From Nocardia anaemiae NBRC 100462 (GTDB lineage: Bacteria > Actinomycetota > Actinomycetes > Mycobacteriales > Mycobacteriaceae): a stretch of DNA of 64,000 nt. The stretch covers positions 310,001 through 374,000 of the forward strand of contig NZ_BDAZ01000008.1 of NCBI RefSeq assembly GCF_001612725.1. The letters are read 5' to 3'. The translations under genes were made by a program, and so were the position numbers. Positions 27,201 to 34,899 of this stretch are shown one piece after another. A model generated the notes under the pieces. That model did not search any database, was not told the DNA's origin, and saw only the letters and a list, made by a program, of their open reading frames with translations. How positions within the stretch are numbered: position 1 is the stretch's first letter; every line of letters begins with the position of its first letter.

Positions 27201-29093
27201 CCCAGCAGCGAACAACGCCCTCAACCAGGCGGCCTTGGGCCTACGGGCCAAGCCGCTGGCAGCGATCAGGCTGGCCCCCCATGGCAAAGCGGTCCCACGG
27301 GCCAAGCGCTCGGCGGCGACGAAGGGCCATGGCAAGTCGATCCTGCGCACACGGGGCAGGTGCCCAACGGCGATCAGACACTGTCACAGAGCGGAGGCAC
27401 CGGGCGCACACCCAGCAGCGACCAAAGCCTCCGACCGGCCGCCCCCGGGTCTACAGGCCAAGCCGAAGGCAACAATCAAGCCGCGGCGTGGCAGAACGGG
27501 CCCGGGCACGCGCAGCCGCCCATCGGGCAGGCACCGGTTAGCGATCAGGCTGGCCCGCCATGGCAGAGCGGTCCAATGGGGCAAGCCCTCGGCGGGGCTC
27601 ATGCACCGTGGCAAGGCGGACCCGCGCCTACGGGCCAAGCGCCCGGCGGCGACCAAGCACAGAGCGGACCTATTGGGCGCGCACCTGGCGGCGACCATGC
27701 GTCGTGGCAAAGCGGACCCCCGCCCACTGACCCAGCGCGCGGCGACCAGGCACCGCAACCGCCGGGGCAGGTTCCCGGCGGCGCCCAGGCACCTTGGCCA
27801 GGCGTGGCTGGACCCATAGGGCACGCGTCTGGCGATCAGGCAGGTTGGCAGGGGCCCGGTTCCATCGGCCAAGCGCCCGGCGGGGATCATGCGCCGCGGC
27901 AGGGCGGGCCTGGGTATGGGCAGCCGTGGGTCGGGCGGGCGCCTGAGGGTGAGCAGTGGCAGAATCCGGCGGCGCGGGGGTCGGCGCAGCAGCCGACAGG
28001 TGATCCTGCTGACCAATGGCAGCAGGGGCAGGCTTCGGGGCCGATGGGACAGCAAGCGCCCGTTGGGGATCCGCAGGGATACGGCCGAACACCCCCGGGG
28101 CCGCAAGGGATGCCGCCTGGGTATCAGCAGGGTGGGCAGTATCAGCCGCAGCATCCGCATGGTCCGCAGCCTTCCCTCGATGACGTGCCGTTGCGGCGCG
28201 CGAAGAAGTCGCCGAGCAGTGGGTGGCGCAAGGCGGTGCACCATGTGTCCGGTGGCGCGATCAATCCCGGCTTGTCCGCGGAGGAGTTGCGGCTGCAGGA
28301 GTTGGTGGCGCGGATCCGGCAGCCGGTGCGCGGTGACTATCGGATCGCGGTGCTCTCGCTCAAGGGTGGTGTCGGAAAGACCACCACGACAATGGGTCTC
28401 GGGTCGATCTTCGCCTCCATCCGTGGTGATCGGGTGATCGCGGTCGATGCCAATCCGGACTTCGGCACGCTGTCGCAGCGGGTGCCGCTGCAGACCCGCT
28501 CGACCGTGCGAGATCTATTGCTCGATCCGGCGATCCAGCGGTATTCGGATGTGCGCAGGCATACCTCACAGGGCACCAGCCGATTGGAAGTGCTTGCCAG
28601 CGAACGCGATCCGGCGGCGTCGGAGGCGTTCAACGATGAGGAGTACCGCGCGGTCGCGCGCATTCTGCAGCGGTTCTACAACATCATTCTGACCGACTGC
28701 GGTACCGGACTGATGCATTCGGCAATGGGCGGCGTACTCGACCTCGCGCATTCGCTAGTGCTGATCTCGTCGGCCGCGATCGATGGCGCGCGCAGCGCCG
28801 CCGCGACACTCGACTGGTTGTCCCTGCACGGCCACGACCATCTGGTCCGCAATGCGGTCGTGGTCATCAACCTGCCGCGTGAGGGTTCCCCGAATGTCGG
28901 CATTCAGCAGCTGCGCGAATACTTCCTGTCGCGCTGCCGCGCCGTGCATATCATCCCCTACGACTCGCACCTGTCCGAGGGCGCCGAGATCGATCTGCAC
29001 CGGCTACACAAGACCACCAAGCGCGCCTACGTCGAACTCGCCGCTACCGTCGCAGACGAATTCGGCATCGATCACCGCCGCTACGGTGTTTGA
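24249..29093 (+). CDS. Giant EspI-like protein: long Pro/Gly/Gln-rich repeat region with C-terminal MinD/ParA-type ATPase
   Basis: This 1614-aa protein has two parts. Residues 1 to about 1300 are disordered, rich in Pro, Gly, Gln, Ser and Asp, starting MLPPWLSESD after a few residues, with at least three families of internal repeats (16-aa DESQPGSRTDNAASRL units; FHRP.STPQALGND units; PTGQAPGSDxAPWQ units). From about 1320 comes a folded ATPase: deviant Walker A LKGGVGKTTTTMGLGS (Lys near residue 1372), AVDANPDFGTLSQRV, ILTDCGTGLMHSAMG and VVVINLPREGSPNVG. This layout is that of EspI (Rv3876, 666 aa), an ESX-1 associated ATPase, but with a far longer disordered part. No other esp or ecc gene adjoins. 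The GTG start overlaps the short ORF upstream. Confidence 0.88.
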   Translation: MSRNNDGLPMLPPWLSESDVTGGYEAPVQNLPHDDLIDEAPSRRGRSKRAPEAERPEAARREKRRFGRRKGKDEQSEDPGQRPGSAARELSGPGFELHSGPSGFQGPNAFPGPEPQRGPEHGDSRQGSPPGYGPHASPDGSPHSENGWQGSNPLPTRNPRQPSAGFAPLGGRPPTPPVVPAHLSGPQQPTADYQQPGVGQPTATEPPASVEETVRYQPSRPNLPPSPNQAAAQPYSPATPPQPPTSEQPGTPPTGDFDAPPPWLDTPRTEQGQLSPEAAGVGPRTPEASAPVHSGPTSAPENRFDNGQLVGPPTRHDEPGPHDPRGIDSPPSRLDESRAGSRTDSAASGIDESQPGSRTDNAASRLDESQPGSRTDNAASRLDESQPGSRTDNAASRLDESQPGSHTDNARSGIDESGAGSAQQLDDARRLGSQGDDGPPPWLAPQDRIADEQEGARSGQRPELPPPPGEFDAQSAVDSGVPSDAGAAGGSGSAAGAATDESETVGRTDQGSARVFGTEQAAEDAAGSAEGAGTGDRAESPGATPIFDSATVDPTRRSGGAPGTGHPTTGGTPSGTVSSASGGTPHDYGQYGQATQTPNADPAAAQAPDSGATPQTSGQFHRPASTPQALGNDFHRPPSTPQALGNDFQRPPSAPQAPDEFDRPAPPTPGGDFHRPASAPQAPGGEFDQPPFAPQETDAQGPTGSATPEWATGSNPAVSEFRGPASAPGEEPGRPGAGSQGTSAEAPVPTGTAGQSGSAAAQRGRGSAAPGWAAHPVPGTTGAPTPVGGRHRLPSEIDAANEPGASGDDVARTTDTVGDQHVPTGEQAAPHAPRDKEGPAGAQSAVAEGHIGDRNDAGFAHPATGPQAPGTDQPNSQGHNGTGYAQPPTGQSPSGDQARPWQTGPGYAQPSIGQAPGDDHAPGQGNPAPTGQVPGSDPAPQQGGAGAAVHASGDLAPWQAGPAPTGQAPGSDFAPSQSAPIERAPSSEQRPQPGGLGPTGQAAGSDQAGPPWQSGPTGQALGGDEGPWQVDPAHTGQVPNGDQTLSQSGGTGRTPSSDQSLRPAAPGSTGQAEGNNQAAAWQNGPGHAQPPIGQAPVSDQAGPPWQSGPMGQALGGAHAPWQGGPAPTGQAPGGDQAQSGPIGRAPGGDHASWQSGPPPTDPARGDQAPQPPGQVPGGAQAPWPGVAGPIGHASGDQAGWQGPGSIGQAPGGDHAPRQGGPGYGQPWVGRAPEGEQWQNPAARGSAQQPTGDPADQWQQGQASGPMGQQAPVGDPQGYGRTPPGPQGMPPGYQQGGQYQPQHPHGPQPSLDDVPLRRAKKSPSSGWRKAVHHVSGGAINPGLSAEELRLQELVARIRQPVRGDYRIAVLSLKGGVGKTTTTMGLGSIFASIRGDRVIAVDANPDFGTLSQRVPLQTRSTVRDLLLDPAIQRYSDVRRHTSQGTSRLEVLASERDPAASEAFNDEEYRAVARILQRFYNIILTDCGTGLMHSAMGGVLDLAHSLVLISSAAIDGARSAAATLDWLSLHGHDHLVRNAVVVINLPREGSPNVGIQQLREYFLSRCRAVHIIPYDSHLSEGAEIDLHRLHKTTKRAYVELAATVADEFGIDHRRYGV
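25242..25511 (+). repeat. 48-bp in-frame tandem repeat, about 5.6 copies
   Basis: The repeat codes for SRLDESQPGSRTDNAA-type 16-residue units. Three central copies are nearly identical at the nucleotide level, while the outer copies have substitutions (RAGSRTDS, QPGSHTDNAR, GAGS). Identical units adjoining each other point to recent slippage or recombination, so copy number probably varies between strains. Confidence 0.93.
26103..26330 (+). repeat. Imperfect tandem repeats (FHRP.S.PQA units)
   Basis: This stretch encodes successive units such as FHRPASTPQALGND, FHRPPSTPQALGND, FQRPPSAPQAPD and FDRPAPPTPGGD. The units are 12-14 residues and more diverged than the 48-bp array upstream. They belong to the disordered part of the EspI-like protein. 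Confidence 0.8.
26890..27960 (+). repeat. Long degenerate repeat tract (PTGQAPGSDxAPWQxGP units)
   Basis: About 1 kb of coding sequence is made of 15-25 residue variations on PTGQAPGGDxAPWQSGP, with GHAQPPIGQAP and PGYAQPS insertions. The Trp-Gln pair recurs at fairly regular intervals, giving a hydrophobic sticker in an otherwise polar chain. The repeats are strongly diverged, so this tract is older than the 48-bp array. Confidence 0.85.
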
Positions 29094-29231
29094 TTCGCCG
29101 CACCCGCGACGCGGCGTGTTCGTGGCCCAGAATGTCCGCACCGCGTAGCGACTCGATGAGCAGCGGTGGCCGGGCGACCGACGAGGCCACGCGTCCGACC
29201 ATTCCGAGCGACCGGCAAGCAATTGAGCGAC

Positions 29232-29268
29232 GTCGTCGAAGCGCCCGCAGCGCAGGCACTTCGACGAC
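29232..29268. terminator. Hairpin between the EspI-like gene and the AraC-type gene
   Basis: GTCGTCGAAG (29232-29241) and CTTCGACGAC (29259-29268) form a perfect 10-bp stem in the 285-bp space between these two convergent genes. It is a plausible bidirectional terminator. Confidence 0.5.
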
Positions 29269-29378
29269 TCGGCTGAGAGGGCCGCGCCTTCGCACGAACG
29301 CGACACCGGCCGCGAACTCCGCTCGTAGAAACTCGCTCCGTGGAATCATCACGGCCGCAACCATGCGCAGCCGGGAAC

Positions 29379-30353
29379 TCACCAGGACAGCCGGGACGCG
29401 CGCACCTCCGCAATCGATCGCCCGCGACGGCGGCGGAACAGTCCGCGCAGTGTGCCCGCGTTCAGGTAGCCGACCTTGTCCGCTATCGCGTCGATCGTCA
29501 GCGTTGTGGTGCGCAGCAGTTGGGTGGCGCGCTCCAGCCGCACCTCGTGCACGAAATCCCTTGGTGACATTCCGATTTCGGCTTGGGTGGCGCGCTGTAG
29601 CGTGCGTTCGGTGACGCCGAGTAGATGCGCCGCGTCGGCGATGCGGAACTGCTCGGCGATGTGGTCGCGCACCCACCGCTCGAATGCGGCGACCAGAGAG
29701 TCGTTGCGGGCGATCACCTCGGGGATCGCGGAGTCGATCTGCGTTCGGCGATCACCGACCACCAGATATCGCGCGGTCAATTCGGCCAGGGTCGGACTCT
29801 GCGCGGCGATCAGCGCCAGCGCGAGGTCGATATGCGATAGCGAGGCCGCCGCCGTGGTGAGCCGATCCGCCCGACACAGGATTCGGCTCTCGTCCAGGTC
29901 GATGCGCGGATACCGGCGCCGAAAGGCCGGGCCAAGCCACCAACTCGTCGTCGCCGCCACGCCGTCCAGCACACCCGCCTCGGCCAGATAGAAGGTGCCG
30001 GTGCAGGCCGCGGCGAGGTGTGCACCGGATTCGTAGGCCCGCGTCATCAGTTGTAGCACCGGCCGATTCGCGGGTGCGGAAACCAAGCCGATCAGCCCGT
30101 CCGCATCCAGGACGCGCGTTGCCGGAACGACGATCAGACCGACATCGTCGGGCAGTTCGGTCATCGGTGTCGTCGGCGCGCGGAAACCGTGCGCCGTGAG
30201 CACTTGTTCGCCATCGGCGACGAGATGCACCCGCCATGGTTCGGGAGCCGTCTCCAGCTCCTCGCGCAGTCCATTGGCGGTGGCGAAGGTCTCCAGTACG
30301 GCGGTGAGCCCGAGGTCGGCGACGCCGTCCTGCACGAAGACCGCAACATGCAT
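29379..30353 (-). CDS. GlxA-type transcriptional regulator (DJ-1/PfpI-like domain plus AraC HTH)
   Basis: The 324-aa regulator has an N-terminal class-I-amidotransferase-like domain (about 1-190) starting MHVAVFVQDGVADLGLTAVL, with CTGTFYLAEAGVLDG at the nucleophile elbow. The C-terminal AraC domain (about 215-320) has two helix-turn-helix units: IADAAHLLGVTERTLQRATQ and TIDAIADKVGYLNAGTLRGL, ending in a basic arm. The family responds to small molecules and often regulates a neighbour. It is divergent from the VOC gene across a 100-bp region that probably holds its operator. Confidence 0.9.
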   Translation of the reverse strand: MHVAVFVQDGVADLGLTAVLETFATANGLREELETAPEPWRVHLVADGEQVLTAHGFRAPTTPMTELPDDVGLIVVPATRVLDADGLIGLVSAPANRPVLQLMTRAYESGAHLAAACTGTFYLAEAGVLDGVAATTSWWLGPAFRRRYPRIDLDESRILCRADRLTTAAASLSHIDLALALIAAQSPTLAELTARYLVVGDRRTQIDSAIPEVIARNDSLVAAFERWVRDHIAEQFRIADAAHLLGVTERTLQRATQAEIGMSPRDFVHEVRLERATQLLRTTTLTIDAIADKVGYLNAGTLRGLFRRRRGRSIAEVRASRLSW

Positions 30354-30453
30354 GTCGCAAACAGTACTGAATATGTCGTTTCCGACACTCGGAACTGCGG
30401 AATAAGCGGCTTAGTCTTCGTACTACTTACCCGGCCTGCCCTGCGGAGTTCAT

Positions 30454-30885
30454 ATGACGATCGTCGAAACCAACGGTATCCACCACATCCGGCTGACCGT
30501 GACCGATATCGACCGCTCCAAGGCGTTCTACCGCGACGTGCTCGGTTTCGAGATCGCGGTGGAATCGCCGGGCCGTCCCGAGGATCCGCAGGTGCGCACC
30601 GACCCGGCCCAGTTCTACGGCGGCGTCGTATTCCAAACGAACGGAATGCTGTTCGGACTACGTCCGGTGGCCGAACCGAGCGACAAATTCGATTCCGAGC
30701 GCGTCGGCCTGGACCATCTCAGCTTCACCGTGCCCTCGGTCGACGATCTGACCCGCACCGCCGCCCGGTTGGCCGAGGCCGGAATCGAGCACGGCGAGGT
30801 CACGCCGCTGGACGGACTCGGCATCGCGATCCTGTCCTTCAGCGATCCCGACGGTATTCACCTCGAGCTCACCGCACCGCTGTGA
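30454..30885 (+). CDS. VOC-family (glyoxalase/dioxygenase superfamily) protein
   Basis: The 143-aa protein consists of two beta-alpha-beta-beta-beta modules. It begins with IHHIRLTVTDIDRSKAFYRD (metal-ligand His in HHIRL) and the second module has LDHLSFTVPSVDDL; the final ligand Glu is in DPDGIHLELTAP. This is a typical single-domain glyoxalase I-like or resistance-like enzyme working as a dimer, and the substrate is unknown. Its stop overlaps the start of the DUF4254 gene (GTGA). It is divergent from the AraC/GlxA regulator, which probably controls it. Confidence 0.88.
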   Translation: MTIVETNGIHHIRLTVTDIDRSKAFYRDVLGFEIAVESPGRPEDPQVRTDPAQFYGGVVFQTNGMLFGLRPVAEPSDKFDSERVGLDHLSFTVPSVDDLTRTAARLAEAGIEHGEVTPLDGLGIAILSFSDPDGIHLELTAPL

Positions 30886-31376
30886 ACGCGCCGGCGCACT
30901 GTAGTAACCCGACGTTCCGTCGGCCGCCAACGCTGGTGCGCACGAATGTCGGCTCGGCACTGCCGAGCACCAGCGAACTACTGTGCGCACTGAGCGGAAA
31001 ACAGATCCGCGGGCATGTCTGCCGATGGTCGCACGATCTGGTCCGGTTGCACCGCATAAGACGCGAGCATCCCCAGCGCGCAGCCGTAATCGACTGTCTC
31101 CGAATGGAATTGGTTGCCAATATCAATACCTGGGCAACCGAGCATCTGACACTGCGCACCACCGACCAGCGCGGCGCCGCACTCGGCGACATCATCGATC
31201 GCATCGCGGCCACCGCCGACCGCGCCTTCCACCTGCTGATGACCGGTGATCTGACCGGCGAACATATGCACGTGGCATGGACGCGACTGGCCGAATTGTC
31301 GAATGCCTATGGAGATTTGGTCCGCGAGGCCGAGGACGGGCGCTGGTGCCTGTCAGCCAACACCAGAAACCGGTAA
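30882..31376 (+). CDS. DUF4254 family protein (first copy)
   Basis: This 164-aa predicted all-helical protein starts at GTG 30882, overlapping the VOC stop by four bases. The DUF4254-like region includes ALSGKQIRGHVCRWSHDLVR, RAAVIDCLRMELVANINTWA, DIIDRIAATADRAFHLL and WTRLAELSNAYGDLVREAEDG. Such proteins are frequent in Nocardia and have no known function. A second copy lies convergently 75 bp downstream. A hairpin between them serves both. Confidence 0.75.
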   Translation: MNAPAHCSNPTFRRPPTLVRTNVGSALPSTSELLCALSGKQIRGHVCRWSHDLVRLHRIRREHPQRAAVIDCLRMELVANINTWATEHLTLRTTDQRGAALGDIIDRIAATADRAFHLLMTGDLTGEHMHVAWTRLAELSNAYGDLVREAEDGRWCLSANTRNR

Positions 31377-31398
31377 CTCGACCGCCGCGAATCAGCAA

Positions 31399-31434
31399 GG
31401 GGCCGTGACTACCCGGCAGGGAAGCCACGGCCCC
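31399..31434. terminator. Bidirectional hairpin between the two DUF4254 genes
   Basis: GGGGCCGTG (31399-31407) and CACGGCCCC (31426-31434) form a perfect 9-bp stem with an 18-nt loop between convergent genes, flanked by AA on the left and TCG on the right. Confidence 0.7.
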
Positions 31435-31450
31435 TCGTCAACCCGGGTCG

Positions 31451-31981
31451 TCACCACTCCGGGAGTCGCCGCCGCCCCGCGAGTACATCGCGGACCAAAT
31501 CGTCGTAGGCATCGGCCAATTCGGCCAGGTGATGCCACGCGCCGTGTAGCTGTTCGTCGTGCGCGTCCAGGGTCATCAGCGCGTGGTGCGCGCGGACCGA
31601 GGACTCCGCGATCCGGTCGATGACCGAACCGACGGTTTCGGTGTGTAGTGTCGCGCCGAGCCGGTGCTGCGGCACACTGCGCGCCACCCAATCATCGATC
31701 GCCATGACCAATTCGATTCTGCGACGCTCGATTTCGAGGATCGTCGCCGGATCGGTCGATACCGATCCGCCACGACCCACGAGCCGTCTCTCATGCAGAA
31801 TCGCCAGGTCACGGGCGAACCAGAGCAGCGGACCACCGACAACCCGGTGACCGCGACACGCCCGAACAAGTAGATCCGACGTGGGAAGTAGTCCAGGAGT
31901 AAGGGACTGCACCGTCGAATCGACACACCTCGGTGTGCCTGGAAGAGCCATCACAACCGTTGATGAATCCGAACCTGCCAC
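31451..31981 (-). CDS. DUF4254 family protein (second copy)
   Basis: The 176-aa helical protein shares the first copy's pattern: LLWFARDLAILHERRL, RRRIELVMAIDDWVARSV, GSVIDRIAESSVRAHHAL and WHHLAELADAYDDLVRDVL. GTG 31981 has a GCGAGG purine box in front of it; ATG 31951 is an alternative that would shorten it by ten residues. The two copies differ at most positions, so the duplication is old. Function unknown. Confidence 0.73.
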   Translation of the reverse strand: MAGSDSSTVVMALPGTPRCVDSTVQSLTPGLLPTSDLLVRACRGHRVVGGPLLWFARDLAILHERRLVGRGGSVSTDPATILEIERRRIELVMAIDDWVARSVPQHRLGATLHTETVGSVIDRIAESSVRAHHALMTLDAHDEQLHGAWHHLAELADAYDDLVRDVLAGRRRLPEW

Positions 31982-32082
31982 GTTGCCTCGCCGTCATCGC
32001 CGCACAACACCTGGATCAGGACGTTCATTACAATAAACCTCTGAAGGCACCTGTCAAGCGTTACCCGGCCGTAAGGTGTGAT

Positions 32083-32096
32083 GAAGAGTACACTTC
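32083..32096. promoter_or_regulatory. Palindromic box over a TACACT -10 upstream of the GntR gene
   Basis: GAAGAGTACACTTC is an imperfect palindrome about 30 bp before the GntR start and contains TACACT, the -10 hexamer also seen at the ribosomal promoters in this window. It may be an autoregulatory operator. No convincing -35 was found. Confidence 0.35.
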
Positions 32097-32125
32097 GTTA
32101 CCTGCACGACTGACCGAGGAGCAAG

Positions 32126-32935
32126 ATGGCGGACGGTCCGACGTATCTCCGGATCGCAGACCTCCTCCGCGAGGAGATCCGCGCAGGCAAGTGGAATCCG
32201 GGCGATCGGTTGCCCAGCCATACCGAGCTTGCCGACCAAATGCAGGTTTCGATCACTACCGCGCGCAATGCCATTCAGGTGCTTGTCACCGAAAATCTGG
32301 TCTACACAGCTACTTCCCGCGGCACGATCGTCCGAAACCAAGAAGTTCTGGAATCGGTTGTCACCGACCATATTCGCCCGGATCGTCCGCAGTCGGCCCA
32401 CGATATTTTCGAAGAGATCGCGCGCGCCGCACATCGCGAGCCGACCAAGGAGTTCAGCGCGAAGATGGAACCGGCGAATCCGGAGGTGGCGCATTGGCTC
32501 GGCGTGCCGGAGGATTCCTGGGTGCTGGCCAGGACGGTCGTCCAGTACTTGGACAACGAGCCGTGGTCGTGGGAGGTCAGCTTCTATCCACGGGACTTGG
32601 CGGAGGCGACCGGCATCGACTCGCCGCACGATATTCCCGAGGGCACGACACGCCGACTTGCCGACCGCGGCCACGCCGAGACCGCGCACCGCGACACGCT
32701 TGTCGCCCGCCCGGCCAGTGCCGAGGAGGCGATCGTGCTCGGTGTCGCGACCGGCACTGTCCTGCTGGACCATCTCCGCATCGGCGCCAATCACGAGCGC
32801 ATCACCAGGGCCACCCGGCATCGGTCGATCGCCACCCGCAACCGGCTGGCCTATGAGCTCGGCGACGACGAGGGCAGCAACGTCATCCGACATACGCTCG
32901 GGATTTCCTACCGGCCGGGTATCTCGTTGCCATGA
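32126..32935 (+). CDS. GntR-family regulator with UTRA ligand-binding domain
   Basis: The 269-aa HutC-type regulator has a winged helix at about 3-75 (YLRIADLLREEIRAGKWNPG, then LPSHTELADQMQVSITTARN), and a UTRA domain from about 95 to 265 (RTVVQYLDNEPWSWEVSFYP, ATRHRSIATRNRLAYELGDD). The RBS GAGGAGCAAG precedes ATG 32126. It is followed 30 bp later by a GNAT gene in the same direction. The effector is unknown; relatives bind sugars, amino-sugar phosphates or urocanate. Confidence 0.9.
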   Translation: MADGPTYLRIADLLREEIRAGKWNPGDRLPSHTELADQMQVSITTARNAIQVLVTENLVYTATSRGTIVRNQEVLESVVTDHIRPDRPQSAHDIFEEIARAAHREPTKEFSAKMEPANPEVAHWLGVPEDSWVLARTVVQYLDNEPWSWEVSFYPRDLAEATGIDSPHDIPEGTTRRLADRGHAETAHRDTLVARPASAEEAIVLGVATGTVLLDHLRIGANHERITRATRHRSIATRNRLAYELGDDEGSNVIRHTLGISYRPGISLP

Positions 32936-32965
32936 AAAACGTTCCGCCATGAATACGGTGCAGTC

Positions 32966-33571
32966 ATGAATTCCATCCGCCGGGCAACCCTGAGTGACCT
33001 CGGCACCATCTGTCGGCTCCGGATCCAGCGCACCGCCTGGCTCACGGCGCGTGGCTCCGATCAGTGGACGGTCGCGGGCCGTGGCCTGCCGATCGAGATC
33101 TTCGCGCGGGCGGTCGGTCGATCGCTGGACGCGGGCGAAACCTGGATCGCCGAGGTGGCCGGGGAACCGGCCGGGACGATCACCGTCAACGACCACGCGG
33201 ACCCCGGATTGTGGTCGCCATGGGAACTGGCCGATGCGGTGATCGCGCATTTCATGATCGTCGACCTCCGCTTCGCCGGGCAGCGCGTCGGCCACCGGCT
33301 ATTGGCGCACGCCGCATCGCTTGCGCGCCAACGCCAACGCCATTGGGTCCGACTAGATGCCTGGACCACCAATACCGATCTGCACGACTACTACCGCAGG
33401 GAAGGCTTCCATCTGGCCAGGATCGCGGGCCCGGCCGCCTCGGGACCGTCCCGTGCGCTGTTCCAACGCCGCTCCGACAGCTGGACCTTCGAGCCGACGA
33501 CACCGATGCTCACCCATGTGTCGCAGCCGACGCCGCAGCCCGCGCCGGAGGCTCACAGCGGCGGCAGATAG
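32966..33571 (+). CDS. GNAT-family N-acetyltransferase
   Basis: The 201-aa protein has the GNAT core over about 4-165. Motif A, which binds acetyl-CoA, is seen in IVDLRFAGQRVGHRLLAHA, and motif B in DYYRREGFHLARI. The last about 35 residues (TPMLTHVSQPTPQPAPEAHS) are a disordered tail. It is downstream of the GntR gene and probably co-transcribed. Acceptor substrate unknown. Confidence 0.85.
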   Translation: MNSIRRATLSDLGTICRLRIQRTAWLTARGSDQWTVAGRGLPIEIFARAVGRSLDAGETWIAEVAGEPAGTITVNDHADPGLWSPWELADAVIAHFMIVDLRFAGQRVGHRLLAHAASLARQRQRHWVRLDAWTTNTDLHDYYRREGFHLARIAGPAASGPSRALFQRRSDSWTFEPTTPMLTHVSQPTPQPAPEAHSGGR

Positions 33572-33603
33572 GCGATCCGCACAGGATTCTCGCGGAGCGA
33601 GGG

Positions 33604-34899
33604 CTACAGCACAACTCGATCATCGCATGGACGTCTGTCGTCCAAGAGACGAAACCCCGGCATACTCGCGGAAACCGGCTCGGGCCACCGGTTTCCGATA
33701 TGGACGCGATTCGGCTGCGGCGCAAACAATCCGGCCGCCGACAGCTGACGCATCGCGGCTTCGAGATCGGCATCGCGCCCGAAGGCGTCCACCAGCAGCT
33801 CCCGGGTGACCTCGCCGCGCTCGGTGGCAGTCAGCAAGCGCGTTATCGCGGTTCGCGTTCGGGTGCCCGGATCCCCCGACAGTAACCGGGCCACCGTCTC
33901 GACCACGGTGTGCGACTCCCAGATTTCCGGCATCGCCACACCGCACTGCTGTACCGAGGGCGACTCCCCGCAGTACCATCGCTGGCCGTCCCACCAGAAG
34001 CAGAACGAGAGCAAGCCGACGGCCGCGCGCGGAGTCAATACCGCGTTGGTCACCCAATCCGGTGCTCCCGCATAGAAATTCGGCAGGTCGACGCCGCCGT
34101 TGTAAGCCGCGTTCAAGGCCGGTGCGTCCCATACCCCGCCCGAAAGCACGGCACGGCCACCCGGCACGACATACAGCGTGGAGCCGCTACTGCGGTTCCC
34201 GCCGCTCTCGAACCAGCCGTTCGACGGCACGACGCGGGGCCCGCGGTTGGACGAAACGGCGACGTGCGCCGCCGAAATCATCGCCCAGCGGGCCCACAAC
34301 TGCGGAAACGAGGGCAGTTCCGGATCCACCAGGCGCGCGGTCACCCCGTGCGCCCGGTCGACGAGCGCTGCGGCCACGGCGCGGCGCGGACGGCGACACT
34401 GCCGGTCTCGGTGGCCCATGTAGGCCGCCAACCACACCGGCAGTCGCGGCCGTGGATACGCCGCCACATCGGCGCGATACGCCTCCGGGCGGAAGAGTTG
34501 ATCGGCCGGGAATGGTTCGTCGCCATAGTCGTAGTCGACCTCGACGTAACCATATGCGTTGGCCCGCAACAACAGTCGCCACCACGGCTCGGTGCCGGAC
34601 GCGGCGATCTCGGCACGGTACTGCCGCACCAGCGCGACCACCGACTCCGGCACTTCCAGGCGTACCGGCCGATGGTCGCCGGTGAACTCGACCCGCGCCG
34701 ATTCGACGGTCACCGTCAACGCGAATACCGCGTTCAACCGCTGCCAACCGAGTGGTCCGAGTTCGCCCAACTCGCTCGCGATGCGCGAAACCAAGGTGTC
34801 GGCGTACCGGCCGTGGTCCGCGACGACGATCTGTTCGTCGCGCCCATCCGTCGCCCGATCACCACCCCGCACGGAATCGCCACGCGATGCTCGAGTCAT
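33604..34899 (-). CDS. Unknown protein, paralogue of the product at 36005-37420 (copy 1)
   Basis: I do not recognise this 431-aa protein as a named family. The first about 150 residues carry WWRLLLRANAYGYVEVDYDY-GDEPFPADQLF, weakly reminiscent of YezG/DUF600-type immunity proteins. The middle has SGSTLYVVPGGRAVLSGGVW and a Trp-rich FCFWWDGQRWYCGESPS. A helical C-terminal part (about 330-400) resembles a short winged or effector-binding region. No signal peptide or membrane segment is seen. The same architecture occurs in the protein at 36005-37420, with an orphan response regulator between them. Toxin-immunity or regulatory roles are conceivable, not shown. Confidence 0.7.
   Translation of the reverse strand: MTRASRGDSVRGGDRATDGRDEQIVVADHGRYADTLVSRIASELGELGPLGWQRLNAVFALTVTVESARVEFTGDHRPVRLEVPESVVALVRQYRAEIAASGTEPWWRLLLRANAYGYVEVDYDYGDEPFPADQLFRPEAYRADVAAYPRPRLPVWLAAYMGHRDRQCRRPRRAVAAALVDRAHGVTARLVDPELPSFPQLWARWAMISAAHVAVSSNRGPRVVPSNGWFESGGNRSSGSTLYVVPGGRAVLSGGVWDAPALNAAYNGGVDLPNFYAGAPDWVTNAVLTPRAAVGLLSFCFWWDGQRWYCGESPSVQQCGVAMPEIWESHTVVETVARLLSGDPGTRTRTAITRLLTATERGEVTRELLVDAFGRDADLEAAMRQLSAAGLFAPQPNRVHIGNRWPEPVSASMPGFRLLDDRRPCDDRVVL

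Noticed and set aside
24355..27819. Long open frames on the opposite strand and in another plus frame across the repeat-rich gene
   Set aside because: They come from the GC-rich, Pro/Gly/Gln-biased codons of the true gene. Their translations are Arg/Pro-rich and have no domain, whereas the main frame ends in a complete ATPase.
29044..29676. 210-codon minus frame behind the EspI-like gene
   Set aside because: It overlaps the AraC-type gene and the 3' end of the EspI-like gene and is Arg/Ala/His-rich without a domain.
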